Assembly (NCBI GenBank): GCA_017450435.1 | Contig: JAFSTO010000049.1 | Coordinates: 42,689 to 106,688 of the forward strand | Reading direction: 5' to 3' | DNA length: 64,000 nt | Origin: Paludibacteraceae bacterium | GTDB taxonomy: Bacteria; Bacteroidota; Bacteroidia; Bacteroidales; Paludibacteraceae | Shown: positions 1 to 10,153 of the stretch, one piece after another | Position numbering within the stretch: position 1 is the stretch's first letter | Layout of the letters: every line of letters starts with the position of its first letter | Translations under genes and position numbers: made by a program | The notes under the pieces: generated by a model | Told to the model about the DNA's origin: nothing | Database searches by the model: none | Seen by the model: only the letters and a program-made list of their open reading frames with translations

Positions 1-315
1 CAGTTTGTGTCTGCTTGGGGACGACTATACAAAACAAACATTATCAACGGGCTGTCGTTCCCCCAAGGACTATACTATGAAGATGTGCTTTTTTCCATTG
101 ACGTATGGGAACGCCGCCCAAGGATAGTTCTGAGTTCTGATTGCGGATACTGCTACACTCTCAATCCGGCATCCACCACCTCTGTCAGCCACCCTACTGA
201 CCGCAAGATACTATTTCAACAACTACGCCAACGATTATCAGGAGCCGACATGCATACAAAAGCTATCTTACTATATACGATGATACGCCTTCGTATGCAC
301 TTTATGTTTCGATAA
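1..315 (+). CDS. Glycosyltransferase family 2, C-terminal fragment (5' end outside window)
   Basis: The frame is open from base 1, so the true start lies upstream. The visible 104 residues contain SAWGRLYK followed by GLYYEDVLF, the arrangement typical of the C-terminal half of capsule or O-antigen GT-A fold (GT2) enzymes, where the acidic ED helps position the acceptor or catalytic base. It presumably transfers a sugar from a nucleotide donor to a surface glycan at the inner face of the cytoplasmic membrane. It ends 29 bp before the RND gene and is probably unrelated to it. The family call rests on this short segment only, so the acceptor and sugar cannot be stated. Confidence 0.7.
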   Translation, partial: QFVSAWGRLYKTNIINGLSFPQGLYYEDVLFSIDVWERRPRIVLSSDCGYCYTLNPASTTSVSHPTDRKILFQQLRQRLSGADMHTKAILLYTMIRLRMHFMFR

Positions 316-344
316 ACGAGCCCCCAATACCGAACAAAAGAACA

Positions 345-3300
345 GTGAAACGCGAAAAGAAATATAATCACATTGAAGGCGCCATGCGCAAGCCCGGACT
401 GATAGGGTTTGTGGTGGCGTGTCTGCTTGCGTTCGGTATCTGGAGTCTGCCTCACATGAACAAGGACGAGTTCCCGCAGTTTACTATTCTTCAAGGAGTT
501 GTTGTAGCTGTTTACCCCGGTGCAACAGCAGAGGAGGTAGAGGCGGAAGTAACCAATAGATTAGAGCCATATCTGTTTACTTTTCCCGAGATAAACAAGC
601 GCAACACCTACTCTTACAGCCGCAACGGCATTGTATATATCTTTGCAGAGCTACGCACCGATGTTCGCGACAGAGACGAGGCATGGAGCAAGATTCGTCA
701 CGGACTGAATCTCTTCCGTCAGACATCGTTACCGGCAGGAGTGGCAGCCGTTACCGTTATTGATGACTTTGGCAATACCTCGTCGCTCTTATTGGCAGTA
801 GAAAGCGATGGTCGTCCGCCTCGCGAGTTAGAGCATTATGCCCGGCAGTTGAGTGCCCGTCTGAGAACCATTCCCGAAACAGGAAATATCAAACTAAGCG
901 GCATACAGCAGGAAGAGATAGCACTCATCATCTCCACCGAGCGTCTTGCAGCCTATCGTATTCCTCCGGCAGCTCTGCAAGCCGGTCTGGCTCTGCAGGG
1001 AATACGTACCACCAATGCCGAGACAGAGAAGGACGGAAGACACACATTGGTACACGTGTCAGCACCGTACCGCACAGAGTATGAACTCGGGAACCAGATT
1101 ATATACACCGACCCCGTAAGCGGTAGCATCGTGCGACTATCAGATATAGCACAGATAGAACGACGCTATAAGGAACCTAAACAATATGTGAGGTATTATG
1201 CCAACAGCACCACAACATCATTAGACGAGAGCGAACAACACAACTCAAACATCAAAGCGGCAAATGGTCTTCCCTGCGTGATAATGTCGGTAGAAATGTA
1301 TCCCGGCAACAACATCGTCGCTTATGGAAAAGAGGTTGACCGCATTATCAGTGAGACGCAGACTGAGTTACCGCCCGATGTACATTTCCACCGAATAACC
1401 GACCAGCCGCACGTTGTTGATAGCAGCGTACGCTCGTTCCTTCGCGACCTGCTGTTCTCCATTCTTGTGGTTATTCTTGTGATGCTTGTTCTCTTCCCTC
1501 TTAAGACCGCTCTCGTCTCCTCAACAGGCGTGCCGGTTTGTATCGCAATAGCAATAGGACTGATGTATCTTTTCGGAATAGAACTGAACACAGTTACCCT
1601 TGCTGCACTGATAGTTGTGTTGGGAATGATTGTAGATGACTCGGTAATTGTAATAGACGGCTACACGGACCTGTTATCTCAAGGTCACAGTCGCTGGTAT
1701 AGCGCTATTGTGAGTACAACGGCTTTATTCATTCCGATGACGCTTGCCACATGCTCCATCTCCGGCATGTTCTTCCCAATGACTCATATCATCACCGGCC
1801 CGCTCGGCGAATTTGTACAATTATTTCCATGGGCGGTATTCTTCGCATTAACTGCCTCTATCTTCTATGCTACATGGGTCATTCCGTCGCTTGCTACAAA
1901 GTATATCCGCAACCTGCGCACAGAGGACGCCGGTTGGTTTGAACGCCAGCAAGGTAAGTTCTTCACTCGCTTGCAGTCGCTATATCAGCGTGTGCTATCT
2001 GTATGTTTTCATCACCCTTGGCTGACGCTTAGTGCGGGTATATTATCAGTTGCTATCGGAATCTTGCTATTCACCCGTCTTAATGTACAAATGATGCCCA
2101 AGGCCGAGCGCGAATGCTTTGCCGTGGAGATACACCTCTCCTCCGGCAGCAGTCTGTCGGCAACAGGCTTGATAGCAGACTCACTTGCCCGCGTGCTCTC
2201 CTCCGATGAGCGTGTACTTAGCGTCACCTCGTTTGTCGGTTGTGCGTCACCGCGTTTCCACGCAACCTACTCACCACAGATGCCGCGTCCTGAGTATGCG
2301 CAGTTTGTGGTGACGACCCGTTCACAACAAGCGACAGCCGAGTTGCTCAAACAATACACCCCACTCTACCAAGATGCCTTTCCCAACGCATATATACGCT
2401 TTAAGCAGATGGATTATCAGGCAGTTAAAAACCCGTTAGAGATTCGTCTTGAGAGTGATGACCTCCATCAGTTGCGCCCTTACGCCGATTCTATCAAGCA
2501 GTATATGTCGCAGCTACCGGCACTGCAGTGGATACATTCGGACTACGATGAGGTCACAGCCGGCACTCAGGTTACTCTGCGTGGCGAAGAATCCGGCAGA
2601 CTGGGAGTGACGGAAGCCGCATTATCGCTATACCTCAACCAATGTCTCAGCGGACAAAAAGTGACCTCAATATGGGAAGATGATTATGAAGTTCCGGTCA
2701 TGCTTTACAACAGCGCGACTCAGAGTTCAGCCGAGCTCGGCTCACTACCTATACCTATTGCCGGCGGCAGTACGTGGGTTCCACTGAGCGAAGTAGCGGA
2801 CATCGTTCCTACTTGGTCACCGGCTTCAATCACTCACTACAACGGCAATAGAGGTATAACTATAGGAGCAGACATTAGCGGCAAGGCGTCACAGCCCGAA
2901 CTGCAAAAACAATTAGAACAGTATGTAAGCAAACATATCGAGCCGTCACTTCCGGCAGGAACACGCATCAAATACGGCGGTCTGACAGCCATCAACAATG
3001 CCGTCATTCCCGAACTCGCCATGTCGGTAGTCGCTGCTTTGTTAGTGATGTTCGTCTTGCTCATCTACCATTTCGGCAAGATTCGCGTAGCCGTCCTCGC
3101 CCTCACCCAATCCCTGCTTTGCATCTTCGGAGCATGCCTTGGCTTATGGCTGTTTGACCTTGACTTCTCCATCACTGCGCTTCTTGGACTGGTCTCGCTG
3201 ATAGGCATCATAGTTCGAAACGCCATAATCATGTACGAATATGCAGAGTCACTTCGTTACGAGGAACACAAGTCGCTTCGTGAGGCATCCTATCAAGCCG

Positions 3301-3482
3301 GTTTGAGACGAATGCGGCCTATCTTCCTAACCTCTGCCACCACAGCGCTCGGCGTCACGCCTATGATAATTGCCCACACCTCACTATGGATGCCAATGGG
3401 AGTTGTTATATGTTTCGGTACGTTGTTCACCCTTCCGCTTGTTGTAACAATGTTGCCGGTTGCTTATTGGAAAACGATGTAA
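345..3482 (+). CDS. RND-superfamily efflux permease (AcrB-like)
   Basis: This is a 1045-aa inner-membrane proton antiporter of the HAE/RND type with the usual two-fold repeat: TM1 near residue 20, a large periplasmic loop, a central TM block (about 365-510), a second periplasmic loop, and a final TM block (about 895-1040). The TM4 proton-relay pair is visible as GMIVDDSVIV with D431 and D432. In the second half, the position of the AcrB relay lysine holds arginine (IGIIVRNAII, R958). The start is GTG at 345; it leaves a short cytoplasmic lead before TM1. The membrane-fusion gene follows after 14 bp, the reverse of the common MFP-RND order, and no TolC-type gene is nearby. The substrate is unknown. 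Confidence 0.92.
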   Translation: MKREKKYNHIEGAMRKPGLIGFVVACLLAFGIWSLPHMNKDEFPQFTILQGVVVAVYPGATAEEVEAEVTNRLEPYLFTFPEINKRNTYSYSRNGIVYIFAELRTDVRDRDEAWSKIRHGLNLFRQTSLPAGVAAVTVIDDFGNTSSLLLAVESDGRPPRELEHYARQLSARLRTIPETGNIKLSGIQQEEIALIISTERLAAYRIPPAALQAGLALQGIRTTNAETEKDGRHTLVHVSAPYRTEYELGNQIIYTDPVSGSIVRLSDIAQIERRYKEPKQYVRYYANSTTTSLDESEQHNSNIKAANGLPCVIMSVEMYPGNNIVAYGKEVDRIISETQTELPPDVHFHRITDQPHVVDSSVRSFLRDLLFSILVVILVMLVLFPLKTALVSSTGVPVCIAIAIGLMYLFGIELNTVTLAALIVVLGMIVDDSVIVIDGYTDLLSQGHSRWYSAIVSTTALFIPMTLATCSISGMFFPMTHIITGPLGEFVQLFPWAVFFALTASIFYATWVIPSLATKYIRNLRTEDAGWFERQQGKFFTRLQSLYQRVLSVCFHHPWLTLSAGILSVAIGILLFTRLNVQMMPKAERECFAVEIHLSSGSSLSATGLIADSLARVLSSDERVLSVTSFVGCASPRFHATYSPQMPRPEYAQFVVTTRSQQATAELLKQYTPLYQDAFPNAYIRFKQMDYQAVKNPLEIRLESDDLHQLRPYADSIKQYMSQLPALQWIHSDYDEVTAGTQVTLRGEESGRLGVTEAALSLYLNQCLSGQKVTSIWEDDYEVPVMLYNSATQSSAELGSLPIPIAGGSTWVPLSEVADIVPTWSPASITHYNGNRGITIGADISGKASQPELQKQLEQYVSKHIEPSLPAGTRIKYGGLTAINNAVIPELAMSVVAALLVMFVLLIYHFGKIRVAVLALTQSLLCIFGACLGLWLFDLDFSITALLGLVSLIGIIVRNAIIMYEYAESLRYEEHKSLREASYQAGLRRMRPIFLTSATTALGVTPMIIAHTSLWMPMGVVICFGTLFTLPLVVTMLPVAYWKTM

Positions 3483-3496
3483 AAGATACAGATGTT

Positions 3497-4558
3497 ATGA
3501 AACAAACGACTATATATATCACTGCCATACTTAGTGTTCTTCTCACCGGCTGTTCATCACGTAACGGTCAATCAGCAGAAAGCCGTGCTCCGCTGTTGGT
3601 CAATACTCTCATCATCACATACGATAGCATTTCAGAGCGTCACCAATATAGCGGTGAGGTACGTTCGTCTGCCAATATTGACCTTCATCATCCTCTTGGT
3701 GGCGAGGTAGTGTCTCTTCACGTCAAGTCAGGTGATGTTGTTCGCAAAGGTCAGTTGCTTGCAGTAATTGACAGTACTCGCGCTCACGCTCTTCATGAGA
3801 GTGCAGTTGCTCAGCTACGTCAAGCGGAAGACGCATATCAGCGCGTTGGCGGCGTACACGAAAAAGGGGTGGTGGCAGACGTTAAGTGGGTGGATATACA
3901 AACGCAACTTGCACAAGCCAGACAAAGCGAACGAGCAACACTGAAGACGCTCACCGACTGCCGTATCACTGCTCCCTATGACGGTACGATAGCCTCACTT
4001 AATGTGCATGTAGGACAACATGTTCTTCCCGGGCAGTCACTACTGACACTAACTGACACACACAATATGGAGATAGTATTCTCTGTACCTGAGCAAGACA
4101 TGCCGGATATTGATGCCGGAGAACAGATAGAGGTGAATGTGCCTGCCGCAAACTACACATCACGCGCCAACGTAATGCCTAAGACTGTTGTCAGCAATCC
4201 TCTTACTCACACCTACCTGCTACGAGCCACACTTGTTCATCCGTCACCTCAACCGGGTCAGTCGAAGTCTCCGCGTCTCTTGCCCGGTATGCTTGGCACA
4301 GTGCGGCTGTATGACACTACTCAGCCGTTACTCAGCATTAACGGCGAGTGCGTACACACCACTACCGACGGACCTGCTGTTTGGATTGTACAAGACGGCA
4401 AAGCGCACAGACAAAACATTTCCACCGGAGGCTTCAGCAGCAAAGGAGTGATAGTAACCGGCGGACTGACCGAAGGAGATACACTTATCACACAGGGCTA
4501 CCAAAAACTTTATGAGGGGGCTGAAGTCGCAGTGAGAAGTGAGACCGCTACACAGTGA
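3497..4558 (+). CDS. RND periplasmic adaptor (membrane-fusion) lipoprotein
   Basis: A 353-aa HlyD/AcrA-type adaptor that would link the RND permease to an outer-membrane channel. The start at 3497 gives a clean lipoprotein signal with lipobox LLTGC (Cys18); an upstream in-frame extension would put residues before the signal peptide and overlap the permease gene, so I rejected it. A lipoyl-like half motif (HHPLGGEVVSLHVKSGDVV) is followed by a short helical hairpin (about 95-140), the second lipoyl half (ITAPYDGTIASLNVHVGQHV) and beta-barrel domains. It lies 14 bp after the permease gene and is probably co-transcribed with it. Confidence 0.93.
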   Translation: MKQTTIYITAILSVLLTGCSSRNGQSAESRAPLLVNTLIITYDSISERHQYSGEVRSSANIDLHHPLGGEVVSLHVKSGDVVRKGQLLAVIDSTRAHALHESAVAQLRQAEDAYQRVGGVHEKGVVADVKWVDIQTQLAQARQSERATLKTLTDCRITAPYDGTIASLNVHVGQHVLPGQSLLTLTDTHNMEIVFSVPEQDMPDIDAGEQIEVNVPAANYTSRANVMPKTVVSNPLTHTYLLRATLVHPSPQPGQSKSPRLLPGMLGTVRLYDTTQPLLSINGECVHTTTDGPAVWIVQDGKAHRQNISTGGFSSKGVIVTGGLTEGDTLITQGYQKLYEGAEVAVRSETATQ

Positions 4559-4596
4559 CAAGTGAAACCGACAAAGTGAGCGACGCTCTAAAAAAG

Positions 4597-4640
4597 CGTC
4601 TGACACCCCACTCACGTTGTTCGCGGAGACACCGTATCTC
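4597..4640. repeat. Intergenic repeat remnant (shares blocks with 15.7 kb and 45.8 kb)
   Basis: Two exact shared blocks mark this 149-bp gap. CGTCTGACACCCCAC (4597-4611) recurs at 15665-15679, and ACGTTGTTCGCGGAGACA (4614-4631) recurs at 45828-45845. It appears to be a partial copy of the dispersed palindromic repeat described under findings. The short stem GACGCT/AGCGTC just before it (from about 4582) could act as a weak terminator after the adaptor gene. Confidence 0.6.
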
Positions 4641-4707
4641 TACCAAAATCGGATAGCACGATATACACCACTAACAACATAATAAACCCTTTTAAACATT
4701 ATCAACC

Positions 4708-6141
4708 ATGTTTACACAACAAGATCAAGAGCAACTTGCCTCACGCGGCATCAGTTTGCAACAAGCAGAAGAGCAACTCCGTTGCTTCAAGACGGGCTTT
4801 CCAGCCCTTGACATCACCTCTGCAGCTTCAATCGGCAAAGGTATCATGCTCCCGAAAGCAGAAGAAGAGGAGCATTACATCAACGCATGGAAAGAATACC
4901 TCGGTGAGAACCACGATATTCTGAAGTTCGTTCCTGCAAGCGGTGCCGCCAGTCGTATGTTCAAGAATCTCTTTGAATACTTGGACAACGGCGAAGAGAC
5001 TGCTTTTATACAGAAGTTCCTCGGTGAGTTGCCACATTTCGCCTTCTACGACGAGTTGCACCGCCGCGCGGGATCTGACGATGGTAAGGTTATTGTTCGC
5101 ACCTTGCTTGAAGACATGTCATACGGCAAACTGCCGAAAGGTCTGCTACTCTTCCACAGCTATGCAGACGGCGCGCGCACTCCTGCATTAGAGCACATGG
5201 TGGAAGGAGCGTTATATGCACAGAATGCCAAACACGACGTGAACCTGCATTTCACCGTGTCACACGAGCATCTGGAACTCTTCAAGAAACACATCAGCGA
5301 ACATGTGGCAGCCTATGAACAACGTTACGGCGTACACTATAACATCTCTTTCTCCGAGCAGAAACCGTCAACCGACACCCTTGCAGCCAATCCTGACGGA
5401 ACGCCCTTCCGCACATCAGACGGCAAACTGCTTTTCCGTCCCGGCGGACATGGTGCGCTGATAGAGAACCTCGGTGAGCAGAACGCTGATATCGTGTTCG
5501 TTAAGAACATCGACAATGTTGTACCGGACCGTTTGAAGGAACCGACAGTTCGTTACAAACAAGTGATAGCCGGCGTGCTTGTCAGTATCCAAAAACAAGT
5601 GTTCGCTTATCTCCGTGAGCTGGAGAACCCGCAGATTTCTGACGCCAAGCTACAGGTTATTCACCGCTTTGTAGAAAAAGAACTGTCAATAGAAATGCCG
5701 TCGTTCACTCGCGAAGAGTTGCAGGCTGTATTAAATCGTCCTATTCGCGTATGCGGCATGGTACGCAATGAAGGTGAGCCCGGAGGTGGACCGTTCCGAG
5801 TAAGAGAGGAAAACGGCAGAGTTCAGAACCAGATTTTGGAATCATCGCAGATAGCCGACCCGAGCCTCATGCAGTCTGCCACCCACTTCAATCCGGTGGA
5901 CCTCGTTTGCGCTATCAAGGACTACAAAGGCAACCGTTTCTGCCTGAAAGACTATGTTGACCCGAAGACAGGATTTATTTCGCAAAAGTCGAAGGATGGC
6001 AAAGAGCTGCAGGCATTAGAGCTGCCCGGACTATGGAACGGAGCAATGGCTAAATGGAACACGCTGTTTGTAGAAGTGCCTATCAGCACCTTCAATCCTG
6101 TTAAGACAGTGAACGACCTCCTTCGCGAACAACACCAATAA
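4708..6141 (+). CDS. DUF4301 family protein
   Basis: A 477-aa soluble protein recognised as DUF4301, a family I know mainly from Bacteroidota and whose biochemical role is not established. Visible conserved stretches include KFVPASGAASRMFKNL (about 76-91), LLFHSYADGARTPALEHM, FRPGGHGALIENL and RNEGEPGGGPFRV. Repeated glycine-rich and charged blocks resemble nucleotide-sugar pyrophosphorylase folds, but that is only an inference. No signal peptide or membrane segment is present. It stands alone, with 149 bp upstream and 80 bp before the S24 regulator. Confidence 0.8.
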   Translation: MFTQQDQEQLASRGISLQQAEEQLRCFKTGFPALDITSAASIGKGIMLPKAEEEEHYINAWKEYLGENHDILKFVPASGAASRMFKNLFEYLDNGEETAFIQKFLGELPHFAFYDELHRRAGSDDGKVIVRTLLEDMSYGKLPKGLLLFHSYADGARTPALEHMVEGALYAQNAKHDVNLHFTVSHEHLELFKKHISEHVAAYEQRYGVHYNISFSEQKPSTDTLAANPDGTPFRTSDGKLLFRPGGHGALIENLGEQNADIVFVKNIDNVVPDRLKEPTVRYKQVIAGVLVSIQKQVFAYLRELENPQISDAKLQVIHRFVEKELSIEMPSFTREELQAVLNRPIRVCGMVRNEGEPGGGPFRVREENGRVQNQILESSQIADPSLMQSATHFNPVDLVCAIKDYKGNRFCLKDYVDPKTGFISQKSKDGKELQALELPGLWNGAMAKWNTLFVEVPISTFNPVKTVNDLLREQHQ

Positions 6142-6221
6142 ATGATATGGGCATATCTAAAAAATCAGCTTAGCTCACGTTTTTAGGAAACAGCCCGATA
6201 AACAATATTTAGCACTTATAT

Positions 6222-6896
6222 ATGTTGTCTTCACAAGAAGTATTACATCAATTACTTGCCGAGCTGGACATGTCTGTCAAGTCGTTTGCAGACAGTATCG
6301 GTTACTCATCTGCAAAGATTCATGACTTGAAGCGTGGGAAGACTCGCCGCTTCAGTGACGACCTCATTGCGCATATCGTTGCCACCTACCCCGTCATCAG
6401 CCGTATATGGCTGATGACGGGTGAGGGCAATATGTATGGGAAGCCGTCAACGGACATCAATCAACAATCGTCAACCGGCAATCAACAACATCAAAATATG
6501 CTGCCTCTCATACCGATAGACGCCGTAGCCGGCTATAATGGGATTGACAGCATGGGGGTGCTGATAGAAGACTGCACTTTCTACTCCGTGCCGGAGTTCA
6601 TAGCCGCCAAGGCTGAATACATGATCCGCGTGAGCGGCTCAAGTATGTACCCCAAGTACTCCAGCGGCGACATCTTAGCATGCCGGCGTGTTCCCGAAAT
6701 AACGTTTTTCCAATGGGGCAAAGTGTATGTGATTGACTCTAACCAAGGAGCAATGGTTAAACGTTTATTCGAGGTAAAAGAGGACCCGACAGTGGTTCTC
6801 TGCAAATCTGATAACAACAACTACCCGCCATTCGTATTACCCAAAAAAGAGATACGTTCACTCTCAATAGTGGTGGGAGTGATAAGATTAGAATAA
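6222..6896 (+). CDS. LexA/CI-like S24 peptidase regulator with N-terminal HTH
   Basis: A 224-aa transcription regulator. Residues about 1-65 form a helix-turn-helix (VKSFADSIGYSSAKIHDLKRG), and residues about 93-224 form a peptidase S24 domain. The self-cleavage parts all look intact: the Ala-Gly bond at A103-G104, the nucleophile Ser141 in GSSMYP, and Lys180 in AMVKRL. By analogy with LexA, CI and UmuD, it would be a repressor inactivated by RecA-stimulated autocleavage, though many Bacteroidota homologues are not studied. It ends 8 bp before lon, which suggests co-transcription. No other phage gene is near, so I do not read it as a prophage remnant. Confidence 0.85.
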   Translation: MLSSQEVLHQLLAELDMSVKSFADSIGYSSAKIHDLKRGKTRRFSDDLIAHIVATYPVISRIWLMTGEGNMYGKPSTDINQQSSTGNQQHQNMLPLIPIDAVAGYNGIDSMGVLIEDCTFYSVPEFIAAKAEYMIRVSGSSMYPKYSSGDILACRRVPEITFFQWGKVYVIDSNQGAMVKRLFEVKEDPTVVLCKSDNNNYPPFVLPKKEIRSLSIVVGVIRLE

Positions 6897-6904
6897 CAAC
6901 TGCT

Positions 6905-9217
6905 ATGAATGAAGAAATAATATATACCGAGCCCTTGAGCGTGTTGGTACTGCGTGAGAAGGTTCTTTTCCCGTCAGTACCTGTAACAGTAACCATCACT
7001 CGACCTGCCGCAAAGAGCCTTGTGGAAGAAGCATACGGTGCAGGCAAGATGATTGCAGTAGTGTGCCAAAAAGACAAGAAGACTCAGCGTCCGACAGTAG
7101 AGGATATCTACCAAACCGGCGTAGTGGCAGAGATTAAACGCATCATGTCGATGCCGGACAAGAAACAGATGGTAGTACTTGTGGCACATGAACGTATGCG
7201 TCTGCTAAATGTCATCAGCGAGAGTCCGTATATGTTGGCTCACATTGAAGCGCTGCCCGAGTTGCCCTACGATAGTCATGACCACGAGTTGATGAGTATT
7301 CTCCGCGCAATGCGGGAGACTCTTACCTCAATCATCATGCGCTCGGATAACATTCCTGAGGGACTGTTGCATGCCTTTGATGCCATAGACGACCCGGAGC
7401 TTGTGATAAACTTCTGCTGCTCAAGTATTCAGACAGAAAGCTCTGAGATGCAGGCGTTGCTTGAACTAAGCGACATCAAGGAGCGCGGTGCAAAGATGCA
7501 ACAACTGCTCAGCAACTTCGACAGTTACCAGCAGGCGCAGAAAGACATCAAGAAGAAGACCGAGGAGGTGGTGACGCAGAACCAGCGCGAGTATTACCTC
7601 CACCAGCAGCTTCGAGCCATTCAGAAAGAGCTTGGTGACACGTCAGCCCAAGAGGTGGATGACCTCAGAAAACGCGGCGAAAAGAAGAACTGGAGTACAG
7701 CAGTGGCTGAACGCTTTGAGGAAGAGGTAAAAAAACTGGAGCGAATAGGAATGCAGTCGCCGGAATACTCAGGTCAGCTCAACTACCTCGAAGTGATGCT
7801 TTCTCTGCCATGGAACGAGATGAGCACAGATAATACCGACCTGCGCCATGCGGAGCGTGTTCTCAACCGCGACCATTATGGTATAGAGCAGGTGAAGGAG
7901 CGTATATTGGAGTATTTAGCCGCAAACATGCGCGGCAGCATGATACTATGTCTATATGGTCCTCCGGGAGTGGGCAAGACCAGTCTCGGCAAGTCGATAG
8001 CATCTGCACTCGGCAGGAAATACGCACGCATATCGCTTGGCGGTCTGCACGACGAAGCCGAGATACGCGGTCACCGACGCACGTATATTGGAGCCATGCC
8101 CGGCAGGATTATTGACAGCCTGCGCAAGGTTGGAACATCTAACCCGGTGTTTGTTCTTGACGAGATAGACAAAGTGTATGCCGATTATCACGGCGACCCG
8201 ACATCTGCGTTGTTAGAGGTGCTTGACCCTGAGCAGAATAACACATTTCACGATAATTTCCTTGATGTGGATTATGATCTGAGCCATGTGCTTTTCATCG
8301 CCACCGCCAACACTCTGCAGAGTATTCCTCGCCCTTTGCTTGACCGCATGGAGCTCATCGAGATGAGCGGCTACCTTCAGGAGGAGAAAGAGCAGATTGC
8401 CAAACATTACCTTGTACCAAAGCAGCTTGAGCAGTATGGTTTAAAAAACAACGAGCTTCGCTTCGGTATCCAAAGTCTTCGCACTCTGATTGACGATTAC
8501 ACTCGCGAGTCAGGAGTACGTGAACTGGAGCGGCAGATAGCTGCCGTCATTCGCAAGATTGTGAAGAGACGCGCATTAGGCGAAGAGTACCCCGGCCAAC
8601 TGCGGCCCGATGACATACACAGTTTGTTAGGCAAGCCCCGTTTCAGCCGAGACAGGTATGAGGGCAATGACTATCCGGGCGTAGTGACAGGCCTGGCGTG
8701 GACGCAAGTTGGCGGTGAGATACTGTTTATCGAAACCTCACTATCTCCAGCCAAACAGCCCTCTCTGACCTTGACAGGCAACCTTGGTGATGTAATGAAA
8801 GAGTCGGCTACTATTGCGCTGAGTTACGCACGTGCACACGCAGATGACTTCGGACTGAAAGTGGCGGATTTTGACAAGAAAGCCGTACACATACATGTTC
8901 CCGAAGGCGCTATACCCAAAGACGGACCATCAGCAGGCATAACGATGACTACCGCCATCATTTCAGCTTTCAGCGGCAAGAAAGTGCGTGCTCGACTGGC
9001 CATGACAGGAGAGATGACACTCAGAGGAAAAGTACTACCGGTTGGCGGAATAAAAGAAAAAATCCTTGCCGCCAAACGAGCCGGCATAACCGACATCATT
9101 CTGTGCAAGGAAAACGAAAAAGACATTAACGAGATTCCTGAACGCTACTTGAAGGGGCTTCACTTCCACTACGTCAACGACATTCACGAAGTGATAGCTT
9201 TCGCACTGAACATCTAA
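6905..9217 (+). CDS. lon: ATP-dependent Lon protease
   Basis: A 770-aa cytoplasmic AAA+ serine protease that degrades misfolded and regulatory proteins. The order is LonN substrate domain (1-200), coiled helical region, AAA+ module with Walker [10 protein letters not shown] (about 350) and Walker [11 protein letters not shown], and C-terminal protease domain. The catalytic dyad is present as Ser676 in DGPSAGITM and Lys719 in GGIKEKILA. The length is close to E. coli Lon (784), slightly short for Bacteroidota, whose Lon often carries extensions. It starts 8 bp after the S24 regulator and is followed after 14 bp by the DUF2520 gene. Confidence 0.97.
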   Translation: MNEEIIYTEPLSVLVLREKVLFPSVPVTVTITRPAAKSLVEEAYGAGKMIAVVCQKDKKTQRPTVEDIYQTGVVAEIKRIMSMPDKKQMVVLVAHERMRLLNVISESPYMLAHIEALPELPYDSHDHELMSILRAMRETLTSIIMRSDNIPEGLLHAFDAIDDPELVINFCCSSIQTESSEMQALLELSDIKERGAKMQQLLSNFDSYQQAQKDIKKKTEEVVTQNQREYYLHQQLRAIQKELGDTSAQEVDDLRKRGEKKNWSTAVAERFEEEVKKLERIGMQSPEYSGQLNYLEVMLSLPWNEMSTDNTDLRHAERVLNRDHYGIEQVKERILEYLAANMRGSMILCLYGPPGVGKTSLGKSIASALGRKYARISLGGLHDEAEIRGHRRTYIGAMPGRIIDSLRKVGTSNPVFVLDEIDKVYADYHGDPTSALLEVLDPEQNNTFHDNFLDVDYDLSHVLFIATANTLQSIPRPLLDRMELIEMSGYLQEEKEQIAKHYLVPKQLEQYGLKNNELRFGIQSLRTLIDDYTRESGVRELERQIAAVIRKIVKRRALGEEYPGQLRPDDIHSLLGKPRFSRDRYEGNDYPGVVTGLAWTQVGGEILFIETSLSPAKQPSLTLTGNLGDVMKESATIALSYARAHADDFGLKVADFDKKAVHIHVPEGAIPKDGPSAGITMTTAIISAFSGKKVRARLAMTGEMTLRGKVLPVGGIKEKILAAKRAGITDIILCKENEKDINEIPERYLKGLHFHYVNDIHEVIAFALNI

Positions 9218-9231
9218 AATCGACCTACCCT

Positions 9232-10014
9232 ATGACCATCACTCTCATCGGTGCCGGCAACGTAGCCACATCCTTGGCGCCTGCACTAATACAAAAAGGA
9301 CATACAATAAAACAGATTTTCTCTCGTCACCTCAGTACAGCACAGCATCTTGCAGCAACACTCCCCTTGCCCGTGCCGTGTACCGACAGCTATGAGGATA
9401 TACAAACCGAGTCCGACTGCTATATCTACTGCCTAACCGACAACGCACTACCCGAAGCAGTAAGACGGCTCAACGAGCTGAAAGGTGAGCATCTGAGTCA
9501 TGCCATGCACCTGCACACTGCCGGATCTGTGCCACTATCTGTCTTTCCCTTTACATGGGAGCGAACGGGGATTCTATACCCGTTCAACAGTTTTTCAAGA
9601 CAAGTGTTGCAAGACTTTGCCAATGTCACACTACTGATAGAAGCGAACAATGCTGACACGCTTAGTGAGATACGTGTTCTTGCACAGAGTCTGTCTCCAA
9701 TGGTATATGAGGCGGACTCTGAGCAACGCGGATACGTTCACCTTGCCGGAAACATAGCCAACTGTTTTACCAATTGTCTTGCTGACATGGCACGCGAACA
9801 ACTGGAACGCGCGGGCTTGCCCTTTGAGATTATCCTGCCGGTAATGCATCACACCGTTGACAAACTACACCGTCTCACCCCACGTGAAGCGCAGACAGGA
9901 CCGGCAGCAAGAAGAGACACCAACACAATGAACAAACATCTGCAACTGCTCACCTCAGAGAAAGACCGACAGATATACACGCTCTTGACAGAAAAAATAA
10001 TATCGTACACGTAA
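9232..10014 (+). CDS. Rossmann-like / DUF2520 domain protein
   Basis: A 260-aa probable NAD(P)-dependent oxidoreductase of unknown substrate. The N-terminus has a dinucleotide-binding glycine motif (LIGAGNVATSL), followed by the F420-dependent-oxidoreductase-like fold, and the C-terminal half (about 125-258) is the helical DUF2520 domain. The conserved LHTAGSVPLSVF and GILYPFNSFS blocks are typical. It lies 14 bp after lon and is likely in the same transcript. The gene ends in a region of dispersed repeats that separates it from the convergent surface-glycan operon. Confidence 0.85.
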   Translation: MTITLIGAGNVATSLAPALIQKGHTIKQIFSRHLSTAQHLAATLPLPVPCTDSYEDIQTESDCYIYCLTDNALPEAVRRLNELKGEHLSHAMHLHTAGSVPLSVFPFTWERTGILYPFNSFSRQVLQDFANVTLLIEANNADTLSEIRVLAQSLSPMVYEADSEQRGYVHLAGNIANCFTNCLADMAREQLERAGLPFEIILPVMHHTVDKLHRLTPREAQTGPAARRDTNTMNKHLQLLTSEKDRQIYTLLTEKIISYT

Positions 10015-10057
10015 AATGATGTACGATGTTAGATGTAACCGACAACGTGTACCGCAA

Positions 10058-10120
10058 CGTGTAGAGACGGTGTTGTACACCGTCTCTCAAAGCGTGGGTA
10101 AACCTTGGGAGGAACGTTGT
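10058..10120. repeat. Dispersed palindromic repeat, copy 2 (also a possible bidirectional terminator)
   Basis: An 11-bp perfect stem AGAGACGGTGT (10063-10073) pairs with ACACCGTCTCT (10077-10087) across a 3-nt loop. It lies in the 139-bp gap between two convergent genes, where it could end transcription from both sides. The core AGAGACGGT/ACCGTCTCT and the flank GGAACGTTGT recur in other gaps of this window (15.7, 45.8 and 51.9 kb). Confidence 0.7.
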
Positions 10121-10153
10121 ACCTGGTACTTGGTCACTTGTTCACCTCGTACT

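Noticed and set aside
6222-6896. Prophage repressor
   Set aside because: The S24 protein looks like a CI repressor, but no phage structural, integrase or att sequence is nearby and lon follows directly.
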